A stretch of 64,000 nt of DNA from Pichia kudriavzevii (GCF_003054445.1 NC_042508.1:1488001-1552000); one strand, 5' to 3'. Positions 27,349 to 37,984 are shown, numbered from the stretch's first letter. Notes: generated from the sequence alone by a model not told the origin. A program made the numbers and translations.

Positions 27349-30300
27349 ATGACCTTATCCTCTATAGCTAACATCAAAGATCACCATTTGAAAGAGAAAT
27401 CACGATTAGAAGCATCAGACGGATCAACATCACATGTCGAAATTCCGATTACTGCGTCATCACCAACAAAACCAGCGTTGATCGAAGATAACTATTCTGT
27501 AGAACGATCCAAAGACTCTGATACTGAATTGAATCATATTATCAACCAGTGTATGAATGAACCAAATGTGAGCATGGCCAAGAATGATGGAGCAACATCA
27601 AATTCCTCCAAATTTAACAAACGCTACTCAAAGGTTACCCTAAGATTTAAACATTCAACGAAATGGATTCCTACAATGAAAAACAAACATTCTTCCCAAT
27701 CATTAAAAGAGCTTTCCAGCTCTTCCCAATCAAATTTTTCAAATCAAGCCAAACAACTCAATATCCCGAAACCTTCAAAGAAAATCTCATTAAATAGGAA
27801 TTCGTTGATCCCTAAACGCTTTTCCATGAACAAATCGAAAAGTCTTAATATACAAACACAAAAACCATCAGCAATATCGACAAGGAGCTCAAAGTCGTCA
27901 CTCAATACATTGAATTTTTCCTTGTCTTCGGAACAAAATTTCCATAACTCAAACCTTCCTCCTTCGCCAGCAAAGTCGACCAATGCTGCATTCTTGATGA
28001 AATCCACAAGTCCAATGCCCACTTCCACATCTGTAAAACATTCAATCCCAGAAAGAGCTGACAGCAACTTTTCGAGCTCTTCCAATACATTCAGGCGTAC
28101 TGCGAAATCTATATTATTTTCAGAGTTTGCATCAACTAAGATGGACTCTCCATGCTCTTCCGACAGTGAGAATGATGGAATAGATGACGCTGCTGACAGA
28201 CGAGATGACGGTTCAGAAGGTTATGTTAATAGCGATGACGAAAATGACAATGATATGCCTGTATTACGGAGATCTATCTCATACACAGACTCAGATAGAA
28301 GGCAAGTTCTGTCTTTTATACTTAGTTCACCGCCATCTAAAAATAGTGCTACACCTGTTGGTGATTATGTTTCACAGACGAAAAGTTCTAGATATTCGGA
28401 TTATAAAGCAAGTGGCACTAAAACTGATGTCAAAGATCGAAAGGGGGCCCATACCAGAAGCCGCTCTAAAACCATGGATAACTCTGAGAATCCTTTTAAC
28501 GAGTCCGAAAATTCATCTACTAGTATTTTGGGCTCTATTGCTAACTTTGTGAAGATAAACCGTTCCCCTTCAATCTCTTCCATGAAGCCAATAGTCAAAG
28601 CAGTTTCAATGGACGTAGAATTGCCTTCATTATCTAAAGATGACGAGCCTGAGAAGTACCTGCAAAAAATTATAGAAGCATACCCACTACCATTAATTTG
28701 TGAAATACTTTCAAAGGAGAATAAAGATATATTAAAATCTACAATGCAAGAGTATCTGAAAAAGTTTTATGATTTCAGCAACGAACCACTGGATTTCTCA
28801 TTACGTAAATTTCTGATGTTAAATAACTTACCACCGGAAACTCAACAAATCGATCGTGTGATTTATCAGTTTGCTAAACACTACCATTCATGTAATCCCC
28901 ACCTTGGAATTGACAACGAAATACTTTATATTTTGACCTATTCATTGATTATGGTTCATACAGACAAGTTCAATCCCAACAACAAACGGAAAATGACAAG
29001 ATTTGAATTCATTCACAATGTTCTTGATGCTATCGAAAGTAATAACGATTCAATCCATGCTGGATCCTTGCAAGGCTTTTTAGGTAAAGAATTGATCGGC
29101 TATCTCTATGATAATATTACTTATACACCTCTCATTAAGATATCACCTGAGCAATCTGTTCATGCAATTGAAGCGTTGAAATCCAATTCACCCTACCCAT
29201 ACCCAAAGAGTACCTTTTTAGGAGGTTCTAACCCGCATAAGGAATCAGAATACAGAAAACTTTCAATTTCGTCCTCTTTAAGTGCTGCTTCTTCAACTCC
29301 ATTATCAAATCGAACCAATTCTCAACAATCACTTCAAATACCTACGCATTCAAGAAGGAAAAGTACAGCTTTTTTATGGAGCGGTGGCTCAAATGTGATT
29401 GATCCCTACGATTACATTGTTAAAAATTCACCTGAAGCATTGTCTAGTTTGAGATTGCTGAATGATAATTCCTCTGATATTAACATCGGTTGTAAGATAC
29501 CATTTTTGCCTGCTCGGGATACCTATGACCATAAAGATGATGAAATACCTTCTGCTGAAATGATAAGGAAGCAACTTGATGATTTTGGTGAGGCGCTGAT
29601 AAATGAAGTGGATACAGTTCTACTAGAAAATATCTGGAGAACAGCAACAGAAGATGAGATTGGATTCATTTTAAAACTACCGAAAGGACATGGTTCATAT
29701 TTGCTCTCGACCTCTGCAGAACCAGTTTCACTAAATGATAACGACGGTGATGAGTTCTATCTAGCTCGTGTTATCAAGGTAGGAATGATCGACAAACAAG
29801 AGACGGGATCCACAGCAATAACCAGTTTCTCTCCGTCTATACCTGTCCCCAAACCTGACTCCACTGACATGTCCACAATCGATATGGCAAAATCAGCAAA
29901 ATCATCTTCTAGAAAGTCAACAGGAAAAATATGGAAACCATATTTTTGTATTCTCACTACTGTTGGGATGTTTTTGTTTGAGAACATTGCTACTTTCAGG
30001 ATGAAGTATTGTGGGTGCAATAAATATGGGAACAATGTTGTAATTATTGAAGAGGCTACTCCAAAGGTTATTGGTTTCAAAGAATTTGGTATTAGTCAGG
30101 ATAACGAGCACTCAAGCGATAGCGCCGGATTTATGTCTTTTCCCTATTTCAAATCTGACAAAAGTGAAAAGAGTGAAAAAGATAGGGATCCAGATATATT
30201 TGAAGATTCTCAGCCGAAATTCACCATAAATCCAGACTGCTTTGCAACAAGAAAAATTCAAAATATTGCTTATGATAAGACTGTGAACAGGTCTCTTTCG

Positions 30301-31305
30301 TTTAGTTCAGGTTCTGACTCTTTGAAATCGCAGGCTATTCTGCCACCAATGAGTGATTCAGGCAATTCTGAGTTACAAAACGAGGAGCCTAATTCTTCTT
30401 TCAATACCCGTATGAAGAATCACGGAACCAAATTTCCGTCTCCAAAGGATGCAAAGTATACATTTTTTATTTACAGCAAAGATTTTAAAAACATATACAT
30501 GGTTACGTCGTTATCTGAATTGAAAAGTTGGATTCATAGTATCAATGCTATGGCAACCTTGCATTTGATGGAATATGACTACAGACCTCTAGATTATAGC
30601 ATTATCTTGAAAAATAACTCAGACATGACAGGAAAAAAGTGTGAAAAGTACTACGAAATCGTACCACCTAATAAAGGTTGTATCTGCGTAAAAAAAAAGA
30701 GTAAAGATATAAGCCACAATAAAGATAAAGAAACTGTCTTAACCCCCTTTTACACAGAATCGTCAAATCAACTATATGAAATATCAAGAAAAAGAAATAA
30801 TACTGTACATGCTGGATCATTATCACCTACAGAATCACACACGGAAATAGAATACTCTGATGGTGGTATATCCAATATAGAAAGAGAAGAGAGTCTGGCT
30901 AGTATCGAATCGTCGAAAGCCATCTCGGAATATGAAAGCGCAATAGGAAACACCATAAAACCATGCATGAATGATTTCAAAATTCAGGAAGGTGAAGGCA
31001 TCAGAACCAGCACGGACACCAACAATTTTGGAAATGCTCAGAAGCTAGGTTCTTCTAGTCAATCATCTGTTCTGTCGGATTCTAAAGAGAGTTTCGCCGA
31101 ACTACTACAAAACCTATATAGTGTACAAAACTTGAAAATTGTTATGCCTCTCCAGAAGTCCACACGTGATGAGCTTCTTTCTACCTTGAAAATATTAGGT
31201 GTCAAGTTGGAGTGGTTGTGGTTTGATAGATGTAAGGCCAAAGCTCTAAATATGCTAACTGAACGTATCAAACAAATCTCCAACAAGTCAGTAGGACATT
31301 ATTGA
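27349..31305 (+). CDS. SYT1: Arf guanine-nucleotide exchange factor SYT1 (Sec7 + PH)
   Basis: A Golgi/endosome Arf exchange factor. The first 400 residues are Ser/Asn/Lys-rich and probably disordered. The Sec7 domain spans about 430-590; the catalytic glutamate finger is Glu497 in LPPETQQIDR, followed by the YSLIMVHTDKFNPNNK motif. A split PH domain follows: its first strands are near 860-910 (WKPYFCILTTVGMFLFE) and its C-terminal helix near 1040-1065 (LSELKSWIHSINAMA). It has 1318 residues against 1226 in S. cerevisiae. The gene order LEC1-SYT1-RDS3 and the orientations match S. cerevisiae YPR097W-YPR095C-YPR094W, apart from the extra gene YPR096C there. Confidence 0.92.
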   Translation: MTLSSIANIKDHHLKEKSRLEASDGSTSHVEIPITASSPTKPALIEDNYSVERSKDSDTELNHIINQCMNEPNVSMAKNDGATSNSSKFNKRYSKVTLRFKHSTKWIPTMKNKHSSQSLKELSSSSQSNFSNQAKQLNIPKPSKKISLNRNSLIPKRFSMNKSKSLNIQTQKPSAISTRSSKSSLNTLNFSLSSEQNFHNSNLPPSPAKSTNAAFLMKSTSPMPTSTSVKHSIPERADSNFSSSSNTFRRTAKSILFSEFASTKMDSPCSSDSENDGIDDAADRRDDGSEGYVNSDDENDNDMPVLRRSISYTDSDRRQVLSFILSSPPSKNSATPVGDYVSQTKSSRYSDYKASGTKTDVKDRKGAHTRSRSKTMDNSENPFNESENSSTSILGSIANFVKINRSPSISSMKPIVKAVSMDVELPSLSKDDEPEKYLQKIIEAYPLPLICEILSKENKDILKSTMQEYLKKFYDFSNEPLDFSLRKFLMLNNLPPETQQIDRVIYQFAKHYHSCNPHLGIDNEILYILTYSLIMVHTDKFNPNNKRKMTRFEFIHNVLDAIESNNDSIHAGSLQGFLGKELIGYLYDNITYTPLIKISPEQSVHAIEALKSNSPYPYPKSTFLGGSNPHKESEYRKLSISSSLSAASSTPLSNRTNSQQSLQIPTHSRRKSTAFLWSGGSNVIDPYDYIVKNSPEALSSLRLLNDNSSDINIGCKIPFLPARDTYDHKDDEIPSAEMIRKQLDDFGEALINEVDTVLLENIWRTATEDEIGFILKLPKGHGSYLLSTSAEPVSLNDNDGDEFYLARVIKVGMIDKQETGSTAITSFSPSIPVPKPDSTDMSTIDMAKSAKSSSRKSTGKIWKPYFCILTTVGMFLFENIATFRMKYCGCNKYGNNVVIIEEATPKVIGFKEFGISQDNEHSSDSAGFMSFPYFKSDKSEKSEKDRDPDIFEDSQPKFTINPDCFATRKIQNIAYDKTVNRSLSFSSGSDSLKSQAILPPMSDSGNSELQNEEPNSSFNTRMKNHGTKFPSPKDAKYTFFIYSKDFKNIYMVTSLSELKSWIHSINAMATLHLMEYDYRPLDYSIILKNNSDMTGKKCEKYYEIVPPNKGCICVKKKSKDISHNKDKETVLTPFYTESSNQLYEISRKRNNTVHAGSLSPTESHTEIEYSDGGISNIEREESLASIESSKAISEYESAIGNTIKPCMNDFKIQEGEGIRTSTDTNNFGNAQKLGSSSQSSVLSDSKESFAELLQNLYSVQNLKIVMPLQKSTRDELLSTLKILGVKLEWLWFDRCKAKALNMLTERIKQISNKSVGHY

Positions 31306-31407
31306 TGGCAATAATGTTTCAATCTGTAATATTTGTGATCCAAAATAAAGATTATTTAGAAGGTATAAATTTATCTGTTTAACAGTAAAAATGTGGTCAT
31401 TATCAGT

Positions 31408-31746
31408 TTAAAGATCAACTGATTTTTTTTGAAAAAACCTATCTGATCTTGCAATTCCTACATTCAGAATCTTTGGACAACCATCTCTATCCCTTTCTAA
31501 CAAGCAACATTGTGAGCAATAGTAAGCCTCGTGCATTTGCTCTCCTGGCTTAGCATTATATCCACATATGATGCAGCTTTTCCCCATTGAACCAAAAGAA
31601 CATTCATCGCAAATATGAACAAGACGCTTGGAGTTGACATTCGAATCACATGTCGGGCACCTGCCATCACAGTGGGAACACAATAAACCGATTTTAGACC
31701 CAGGAATTTTCATACATATCTCGAGATCAGTTTTGTATCTAGACAT
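31408..31746 (-). CDS. RDS3: Splicing factor RDS3 (PHF5A)
   Basis: A subunit of the U2 snRNP SF3b complex that helps form the branch-site adenosine pocket. The protein is a compact knot of zinc-binding CXXC pairs: LLCSHCDGRCPTC, HICDEC, SCIICG and YYCSQCC, with the conserved DGCPKILN and DRFFQKK near the end. It has 112 residues, typical of the family (107 in S. cerevisiae). Convergent with SYT1, as in S. cerevisiae. Confidence 0.97.
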   Translation of the reverse strand: MSRYKTDLEICMKIPGSKIGLLCSHCDGRCPTCDSNVNSKRLVHICDECSFGSMGKSCIICGYNAKPGEQMHEAYYCSQCCLLERDRDGCPKILNVGIARSDRFFQKKSVDL

Positions 31747-31948
31747 GAAGCTTTGGATAACTCGTGTTATTTTGCAGGAAATAAACCGAAAACTGATGTC
31801 TACAGTGACACCGGTTTCAGGGCTAGAACTATTTTTTTTGTAAAATCTTTAGAAACGCGACATCTTTAGATATTTCAGCTGTTGTCTTTTGTGAACTACT
31901 GTCTTTAATGCCTATTAATTTGCGACATTATATTCGAGATCAACAGAG

Positions 31949-33016
31949 ATGAAGCTTTCCAGTGGTTTTTACGTGACATTGGCATTATCAGTACTTCTGG
32001 GCATTGCTGATGCATCTAAAGGTGATGATCTTCCTGAATTCAGACAATGTTTAGAGACATGTGTTATTTCAACCTGTAATAGCGACGGTATTTACAAAGG
32101 AACTGTTTATGACACTTACAGTAAACATAGGTTTGATAAAATGCCTTTGCCATTGCACCTATCCATACTCGGATGGAACTGCGAAAATAATTGTGATTAC
32201 CAATGTCAAAGAATAATAACCTCTGAAAGAGAAGCAAATGGACTGCCAGTGTATCAATTCCATGGGAAGTGGCCGTTTCTTAGAGTCTTTGGGATCCAGG
32301 AACTTTTTAGCACACTATTCAGTATTGGTAATTTTATCCCCAATTACTGGGGGTTCAATACCATTTGGAGACAGTATACCCATGAAAGAAAATTGGGCAA
32401 TCATGAGTTTTGTAACTTATATTGGGCGTATATTTTGGTATCTGTTATCTCTATGTGCGCTTGGTTCTTCTCCTCTGTCTTTCATCTGAAAGATACGTGG
32501 GATAGAGAAAGATTGGATTATTTTTTTGCCGGAATGACTGTTTTGACTGGGTTTTATGCGGTGAATGTCAGGTTCTTCCACTTGTACAGACATGAAAACA
32601 GCAAAAAAAGGAAATTTTTGGCTCTTACATGTATCTTCATGTACGTTTGCCACGTTTCTTATTTGTTACATGTGTGGTCTTATACTTACAATATGAAGGC
32701 AAATGTGGTAATTGGATTACTGCAAAACTTTTTGTGGGTAGCTCTTTCAATCACGCAATTCAACAAAATAAAAAAAGAACAACTCTCACTCCTTGAGAAC
32801 CTCAAACAAAGCGATGTTAATTGGACTCTAACACCTTTGCTTCTTGTTTTAAGTGTTTCCTGTGGTATGTCATTTGAACTGTTCGATTTTCCTCCTAAGT
32901 TTGATTTGCTAGATGCACATGCAATGTGGCACTTCGCTACAATTTGGCCAACAATGTATTGGTTTCCTTACATGGTGAAAGACACCGAAGGTCTCAAAAC
33001 ACGTAAATTTGATTAA
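31949..33016 (+). CDS. PER1: GPI-anchor remodelling phospholipase PER1 (PGAP3)
   Basis: An ER membrane protein of the CREST hydrolase superfamily that removes the unsaturated sn-2 acyl chain from GPI anchors. Residues 1-22 are a signal peptide ending ADA. A Cys-rich lumenal domain follows (FRQCLETCVISTC, NCENNCDYQCQ, at about 31-95), then QFHGKWPFLRVFGIQE. About seven membrane segments follow, with conserved residues in SSVFHLKDTWDRERLDYFFAG and the terminal DAHAMWHFATIWPT, which carries the metal-binding His pair. It has 355 residues (357 in S. cerevisiae) and ends RKFD, not a classical KKXX signal. Confidence 0.96.
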   Translation: MKLSSGFYVTLALSVLLGIADASKGDDLPEFRQCLETCVISTCNSDGIYKGTVYDTYSKHRFDKMPLPLHLSILGWNCENNCDYQCQRIITSEREANGLPVYQFHGKWPFLRVFGIQELFSTLFSIGNFIPNYWGFNTIWRQYTHERKLGNHEFCNLYWAYILVSVISMCAWFFSSVFHLKDTWDRERLDYFFAGMTVLTGFYAVNVRFFHLYRHENSKKRKFLALTCIFMYVCHVSYLLHVWSYTYNMKANVVIGLLQNFLWVALSITQFNKIKKEQLSLLENLKQSDVNWTLTPLLLVLSVSCGMSFELFDFPPKFDLLDAHAMWHFATIWPTMYWFPYMVKDTEGLKTRKFD

Positions 33017-33354
33017 AAGGTATTTTACTCTGACGGGTTATGGTTCTGACCTAAAGTTATAAATATCGTACAGAAATATATTACTAGTAAGCATGCACTT
33101 TAAATATCATTTTTATGATGTATATTCACTCTTTTACCGCCATGTTTGAATATGTGGTTGCAGATCATCGATCTCTAGAGGGTAGAACGAGTCACGTGCT
33201 ATTTTCTTTTTCTTTTTCTTCATGCATGAGATTCTGGGAATCGTATTTTGTTAGGGAATTAAAAAAAAAAATATTTTGGTAAGATTTGTAGAAGGTATTC
33301 GTAACATTATCAGATCTACCTTATGCTGTCATCAACCACATCAGTAGGAGGATA
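33017..33354. other. Intergenic, EMW1 promoter
   Basis: A 338-bp spacer between PER1 and EMW1 on the plus strand. It contains CACGTG at 33193-33198, about 157 bp upstream of the EMW1 start, followed by a TTTTTC repeat tract at about 33201-33220 and an A10 run near 33261. Confidence 0.5.
33193..33198. promoter_or_regulatory. CACGTG E-box upstream of EMW1
   Basis: A perfect CACGTG with a preceding T (TCACGTG), the Cbf1 core, lies about 157 bp before the EMW1 start codon, within a normal distance for a yeast promoter site. A pyrimidine-rich stretch follows immediately. Motif match only. Confidence 0.4.
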
Positions 33355-36291
33355 ATGAGTTTGAAAAATCTATATACAAATCTCATTCTTCAACAGAATG
33401 GTTCGAGCAATACTGGACGTTCAGTGATTGACAGTAAACTCGAGAAGTTATTTGAAAGCCTCATTAACGGTTACTACCTTGAATATCTGAGAAATGAAAC
33501 TGTGAGTGATAAGTTATTTCAAAACCACAGTGTCTTATCCTTGACACAAAGGTATATCATGGATTCATCATTTTCTCAAGCTCAATATTTTGAGAATTTG
33601 GTTTCCCTATTTGAAAGCAATATCAATACTCTTGATATCTCGAAAGAGGAAAAACAGACGTATCTTTTTCTGACTGCTGTCCTGCTTTTGCAGTTTTTCG
33701 TTGAAATCAACTTCTCTGGTCCTCAATTGCCATTTGAAACTGAAGATAAAGAGGTTGGGTTTCTTAATATTTTAGGTTCTGAAGCACGGAAGAATTGTGC
33801 TTTCCAAACTAAACTCCAGTCTGAATCACTTTCGCTATTAACTATTGGAGGGTTTGCACCATATCATTTGACAGAATCACCATTTCTCTTAGCATTAGCG
33901 TTATTTATTTTTGAGCAATTGCAGGGTCCAGAAATTTCTCTATTTGATCCTACGAAAATTTATCTTGAAACAAGTACCCTTGTTGCAAAGTCCTTCAATC
34001 CCGAGATATTCTCCAATGACAATTCAAACAATTTTGTTCTTGGATCTATATGTTGGTGGAGAGCTAGGGCTCTACAAGTTCAGCAATCGTTGTTGTCCGA
34101 CATTTCCCCTGAGCTAACTTCTCTTTCTCTGAATTTGATTTCTAAGAAGGTTGTCAATTCTTTGATCGACGAAAGCAATGTCAATTCAGAAATCAACCAA
34201 AAACTTTTGATTACATACTATTTAGAAAATGCAAATATTTCTATTGCTGGTGATTTAGAACTACAAACACTTGACAATATTATCAATGCTAACAAAATAT
34301 CGGGCATGCAGTTGGTTCTTACTGGATGTAAAGCAAAGATGACAAAACATCAGCAAAAATCAACAGCTACATTGACAGTTCTTGCAAAATCAGACGAAAG
34401 ACTATTGAAATATGAACAAGCAGAAAAACTATTCAACCCTCAAGATGTTAAACTAAATGACGACTTGTTCTTGGAGAGACCAGAATTCGACACCACTGGT
34501 AACGACGATTCCTTAGAAGAAAATGAAGATCCCGAATCCGCCAAACGAATTAAGATTGATTACACTAATATTTCTGGTTTTGAAAATAGCTCATCTTCGA
34601 TTTCAAAGAAACTACTGCCAATTGCTATGAAAGAAAGCGATATTCCTAAGGAATTATCAGAACTTGATCCAAACAATCAGCCTAATTTAGCAAACTTAGA
34701 TCATATTCAGCTACTTTTGAGGATGCAAACTATACTGAACAACACCCCGTCGGGAAATAGTTTGGTCAATGAGGAATTGATCGCTATTATCCAAAGAATC
34801 TTATTTTCTGCGGAGAACAGTGTCAATTGGCTGGTCTTTGCTAGGGCTTTGTGGTATAGATCATTATTAGAAGCAGCCAGGCCAAGAACTGTGGAAAGAG
34901 GTGTTTTGCAACTATATTCTTTAGTGGAAGAACTGGGAGTTGCAAGTGAGCAAACTGCTAGACTATTTCCTAAAACCGAAGATGAGATCAATTTCCCGGT
35001 TAAATTTAGAAAAGCTGATGATATCAACCAGCCTCTCACCAATGCAATCAGATTAAGGTTTATTTATCTAATTCCACTAATGCCAAAATGGTCTTTAGAT
35101 TCTAAGCTTGCTGAAAAGCTTCTTGAGTTGGGTGCTCTCAAAAGTGCTCTCGAAATCTATGAAAGATTGGAGAAATGGACAGATGCAGCACTGTGTTATG
35201 CATCAACTGGTGACTCTAACAAAGGTATCCAGTTGATTAACAAAGCCTTAGAAATTGATCCAAACGATGCTAGGTCATGGTCTGTTTTAGGTGATATCAA
35301 ACAAAACCCTGAATTATGGCAGAAGGCCTGGGAAATTGGTAGATATGCAAGTGCAAAGAGAAGCTTGGCTAAATATTACTACAATCCCCCTAAAGGTGCT
35401 GGTATAGAGAGAGATATACAAATTGCCATCAACCATATGTATGATTGTCTATCCGCAAACCCTATCAATTTCCAGAATTGGTATTTTTACGGGTGTATGG
35501 GGCTAGAGATATCAAATTATGAATTAGCAGCTGAAGCATTCACTAGGTGTATCTCCTTAGATGATACTAATTCGTACGCATGGTCAAACTTGGCTTCCGC
35601 TTTGATTAAACTTGATAAGTTGCCCGAAGCTTTTAATGCATTACAGAAATCCGTCAATTCCGGTGACTCAGCTACTAAATCATGGAAGATATGGGAGAAC
35701 TATCTTATTGTGGCTGTTAAACTAGGAAGATGGGATGACGTACTCCACGCCTCGGTAGTGCTGCTAAACCGTAAGAAAGAATTGGACCAGCAAGAAGCAT
35801 CAATTGATTTGCCTGTCGTGGAGAAATTGGTCGATCTGTTGGTTTCAGAACCCTATGATGAGACTAACAGGGAAACCTATTTTCAGAAAACATGTATTGA
35901 CTTTGTCTGTAATCAGGTCCCTTCAGTAGTTTTGCATGATGCCAGAGTTTGGAGAATTATTGCCAAGGTTGATCTTTGGAGAAGAAAGCCTTGGTTAGCA
36001 CTCGAGGATTACGAGAAAGCATACAGAGCTGTTATCAGCAATCCTGATCTATCTAGTGACGAGAAAGTTTGGAACGAGGCAGTGGAAACTTGTTGTGATT
36101 TGGTGTCTGCATATGAAAACTTTGGTGAGATGGAGGGTAGACATGGAGCAGGCGATGTTGTTTGCAAAGATTGGCGTTTTAAGGCTAAAAGCACAGTTAG
36201 AAGCTTGCTATCCAAAGGTAAGGCCAGCTGGGAGTATACAGATTCTTACGAGAGGTTACTCGAGTTGAAGAAGGAAGTCATAAAAGCTTGA
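33355..36291 (+). CDS. EMW1: TPR protein EMW1 (TTC27 family)
   Basis: An essential cytosolic tetratricopeptide protein; the S. cerevisiae counterpart is needed for normal cell-wall integrity, and the human homologue is TTC27. The N-terminal half is helical with conserved LLTIGGFAPYHLTESPFLLALALFIFE (about 160-190). TPR repeats occupy about 590-780, for example AEKLLELGALKSALEIYERLEKWTDAALCYASTGD and NWYFYGCMGLEISNYELAAEAFTRCISLDDTNSYAWSNLASALIKL. A nuclear-type basic patch (SAKRIKID) lies near 395. It has 978 residues (904 in S. cerevisiae). It sits near ZIM17, as in S. cerevisiae chromosome XIV (YNL313C, YNL310C). Confidence 0.92.
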   Translation: MSLKNLYTNLILQQNGSSNTGRSVIDSKLEKLFESLINGYYLEYLRNETVSDKLFQNHSVLSLTQRYIMDSSFSQAQYFENLVSLFESNINTLDISKEEKQTYLFLTAVLLLQFFVEINFSGPQLPFETEDKEVGFLNILGSEARKNCAFQTKLQSESLSLLTIGGFAPYHLTESPFLLALALFIFEQLQGPEISLFDPTKIYLETSTLVAKSFNPEIFSNDNSNNFVLGSICWWRARALQVQQSLLSDISPELTSLSLNLISKKVVNSLIDESNVNSEINQKLLITYYLENANISIAGDLELQTLDNIINANKISGMQLVLTGCKAKMTKHQQKSTATLTVLAKSDERLLKYEQAEKLFNPQDVKLNDDLFLERPEFDTTGNDDSLEENEDPESAKRIKIDYTNISGFENSSSSISKKLLPIAMKESDIPKELSELDPNNQPNLANLDHIQLLLRMQTILNNTPSGNSLVNEELIAIIQRILFSAENSVNWLVFARALWYRSLLEAARPRTVERGVLQLYSLVEELGVASEQTARLFPKTEDEINFPVKFRKADDINQPLTNAIRLRFIYLIPLMPKWSLDSKLAEKLLELGALKSALEIYERLEKWTDAALCYASTGDSNKGIQLINKALEIDPNDARSWSVLGDIKQNPELWQKAWEIGRYASAKRSLAKYYYNPPKGAGIERDIQIAINHMYDCLSANPINFQNWYFYGCMGLEISNYELAAEAFTRCISLDDTNSYAWSNLASALIKLDKLPEAFNALQKSVNSGDSATKSWKIWENYLIVAVKLGRWDDVLHASVVLLNRKKELDQQEASIDLPVVEKLVDLLVSEPYDETNRETYFQKTCIDFVCNQVPSVVLHDARVWRIIAKVDLWRRKPWLALEDYEKAYRAVISNPDLSSDEKVWNEAVETCCDLVSAYENFGEMEGRHGAGDVVCKDWRFKAKSTVRSLLSKGKASWEYTDSYERLLELKKEVIKA

Positions 36292-37366
36292 CAGAGTATT
36301 ATTTATATACTAATATTGTAGTTTGAGTCAAGTTTTATAACTATAAACAGAGAAATCACTAGACAGACAGCCTTTACGTGTATTGGGGAGGCATCTACCA
36401 TACTTTTCTCTATCTCCTGGTAATATTGTCAGATTCTTGTCCAAGATATCTAGGTAAAAAGTGGATGAATATGGAGAACAAGTGACAAAAGTGAGTTTCC
36501 AATTGCAACCATAAAGTCCAGATATTTTGGGGTTTTTTTTATGTAAGACCTGAATCAATAACATCTTAAATTTTGAATTAAGGAATACTATAAGCATTTG
36601 AGCTCTCCCTTTTAAGCCCGCAGATAAAAATGTATTAGAAGGAAGCGTAAAATGTGTGATATTCGGATGATTCCCGGAGCAAAATCAAAAAGATAAGAAT
36701 ATGAATAGTCACAAAAAAACAAGCACGAATTTATAATATAACAGAGAAGCAGGAACAAAGCAACAGCAAGCGATGCATTGTGGAAAGACTCAATGACAAA
36801 AAATAGCTGATATTCAAAACTGAGTAAAGAGTGGATGAAATCAATCTAAAGATAGTTTCATTGCTGAAGTTTCATAATAATGCACAGATAATCAACTGGA
36901 CATTTTCGGTCCTGAGGATACCGCATATTAGAATACTATCTCTCAGTTCTCTTTTATCAATCTTATTTCAACATAGATATCTCTCATAGGTTACAGCCGT
37001 AAAAGTATAGATGCGGCTATGATCTTTAATGTTATACCACGGGATAAGTGATAAATATAGTTTTTGTTTGTTTAAAAGCTAAGTAATGTAACACAAGAAA
37101 TACAACAATGAGGTCAAGTTTGTGATAAACCACAACAGCTGATATTCACCCAGAAAGCAGGAACCCTTCATCCATTTGGTCTCTCGCTTATTTGCCCCTG
37201 TGGAATACTGTTTGATGAAGAGAAGCTTGAAGCGATACTACTAGAAGCCTTCATTGCCCTAGAAAAGCCGCTATTTGTTTGAGTATTTTACAGAGTCTAA
37301 AGAAAAGCTAAACTATGTACATTAATAAGCTGTATATAAACAAGGAGAGCAAAAAAAAAAGCCTTT
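36292..37366. other. Outsized convergent spacer EMW1 / ZIM17
   Basis: This 1,075-bp interval lies between two convergent stop codons; other convergent spacers here run from 58 to 365 bp. In S. cerevisiae two genes (YNL311C and RFA2/YNL312W) lie between EMW1 and ZIM17, so this gap may be what remains after gene loss, or may hold an RNA gene. It contains a short minus-strand ORF (36328-36597, 89 codons) without recognisable content. I found no convincing snoRNA or snRNA boxes. Confidence 0.5.
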
Positions 37367-37984
37367 TTACTTCTTTGGATGGGAAAGTTTTTGAGGCTCA
37401 TCATTATCGGGTGTCTTTTTGTATTCAGGTGGAGCATCCTTGGCATGATGACCAAGAAGATTCTTTAGAGACTCTGGAATGTCCTCGAACATAAGGTCTT
37501 CGGTTCCTGTGGTAATACTTTCACCTTGTGCCTTCATAATGTCTTCAAGGGTGATACGATGGTCGGAAAAAATTTTAAGATGGTCGGCCATCAAATGTCT
37601 CACCTTACATCCAGGACATTGAACAAGAACAGTTCCATGCTGGTAAGCCTGTTTAGACACAACATGTGAAGATCTTGTATCACATTTCTTACATGTGAAG
37701 GCAAACATGAGCATCGGTTTGTCCATTTTTAAGGGACGATCTCCTGGTTCTGCCTGGTCACTATGTGAATGACCGGAGTATGAAACACTGTCATTGGAGT
37801 GTTGATGCTGATGTGTATGTGTATGTCCGTTAGCAGATTTTAGGTCATTTGTTTGTGTGTTCTTAGTGGAATCATCCTGAAGAAGAACCCTAAAACTTGA
37901 GAATGGCCTTTGTACTTGTAATCCTGCTGCAAAGGCGAGCCTGCTGTTGATATATATCCCCTTTCTCAATGAAGTTCTTAGCAT
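37367..37984 (-). CDS. ZIM17: Mitochondrial Hsp70 escort protein ZIM17 (TIM15/HEP1)
   Basis: A matrix zinc-finger protein that keeps mitochondrial Hsp70 (Ssc1) soluble and supports import. The zf-DNL domain spans about 88-165, with zinc ligands Cys98, Cys101, Cys123 and Cys126 ([21 protein letters not shown]) and the conserved [12 protein letters not shown]. Residues 1-33 form a basic presequence ([18 protein letters not shown]). Between presequence and domain lies a His-rich stretch (54-62 alternating His with Thr or Gln, and GHSHS at 71-75), unlike anything I recall for the S. cerevisiae protein. It has 205 residues (174 in S. cerevisiae). Confidence 0.94.
   Translation of the reverse strand: MLRTSLRKGIYINSRLAFAAGLQVQRPFSSFRVLLQDDSTKNTQTNDLKSANGHTHTHQHQHSNDSVSYSGHSHSDQAEPGDRPLKMDKPMLMFAFTCKKCDTRSSHVVSKQAYQHGTVLVQCPGCKVRHLMADHLKIFSDHRITLEDIMKAQGESITTGTEDLMFEDIPESLKNLLGHHAKDAPPEYKKTPDNDEPQKLSHPKK

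Noticed and set aside
36328-36597. 89-codon minus-strand ORF in the EMW1/ZIM17 gap
   Set aside because: Has an ATG, but no recognisable domain; length is within chance for this gap. Kept as part of the gap description only.
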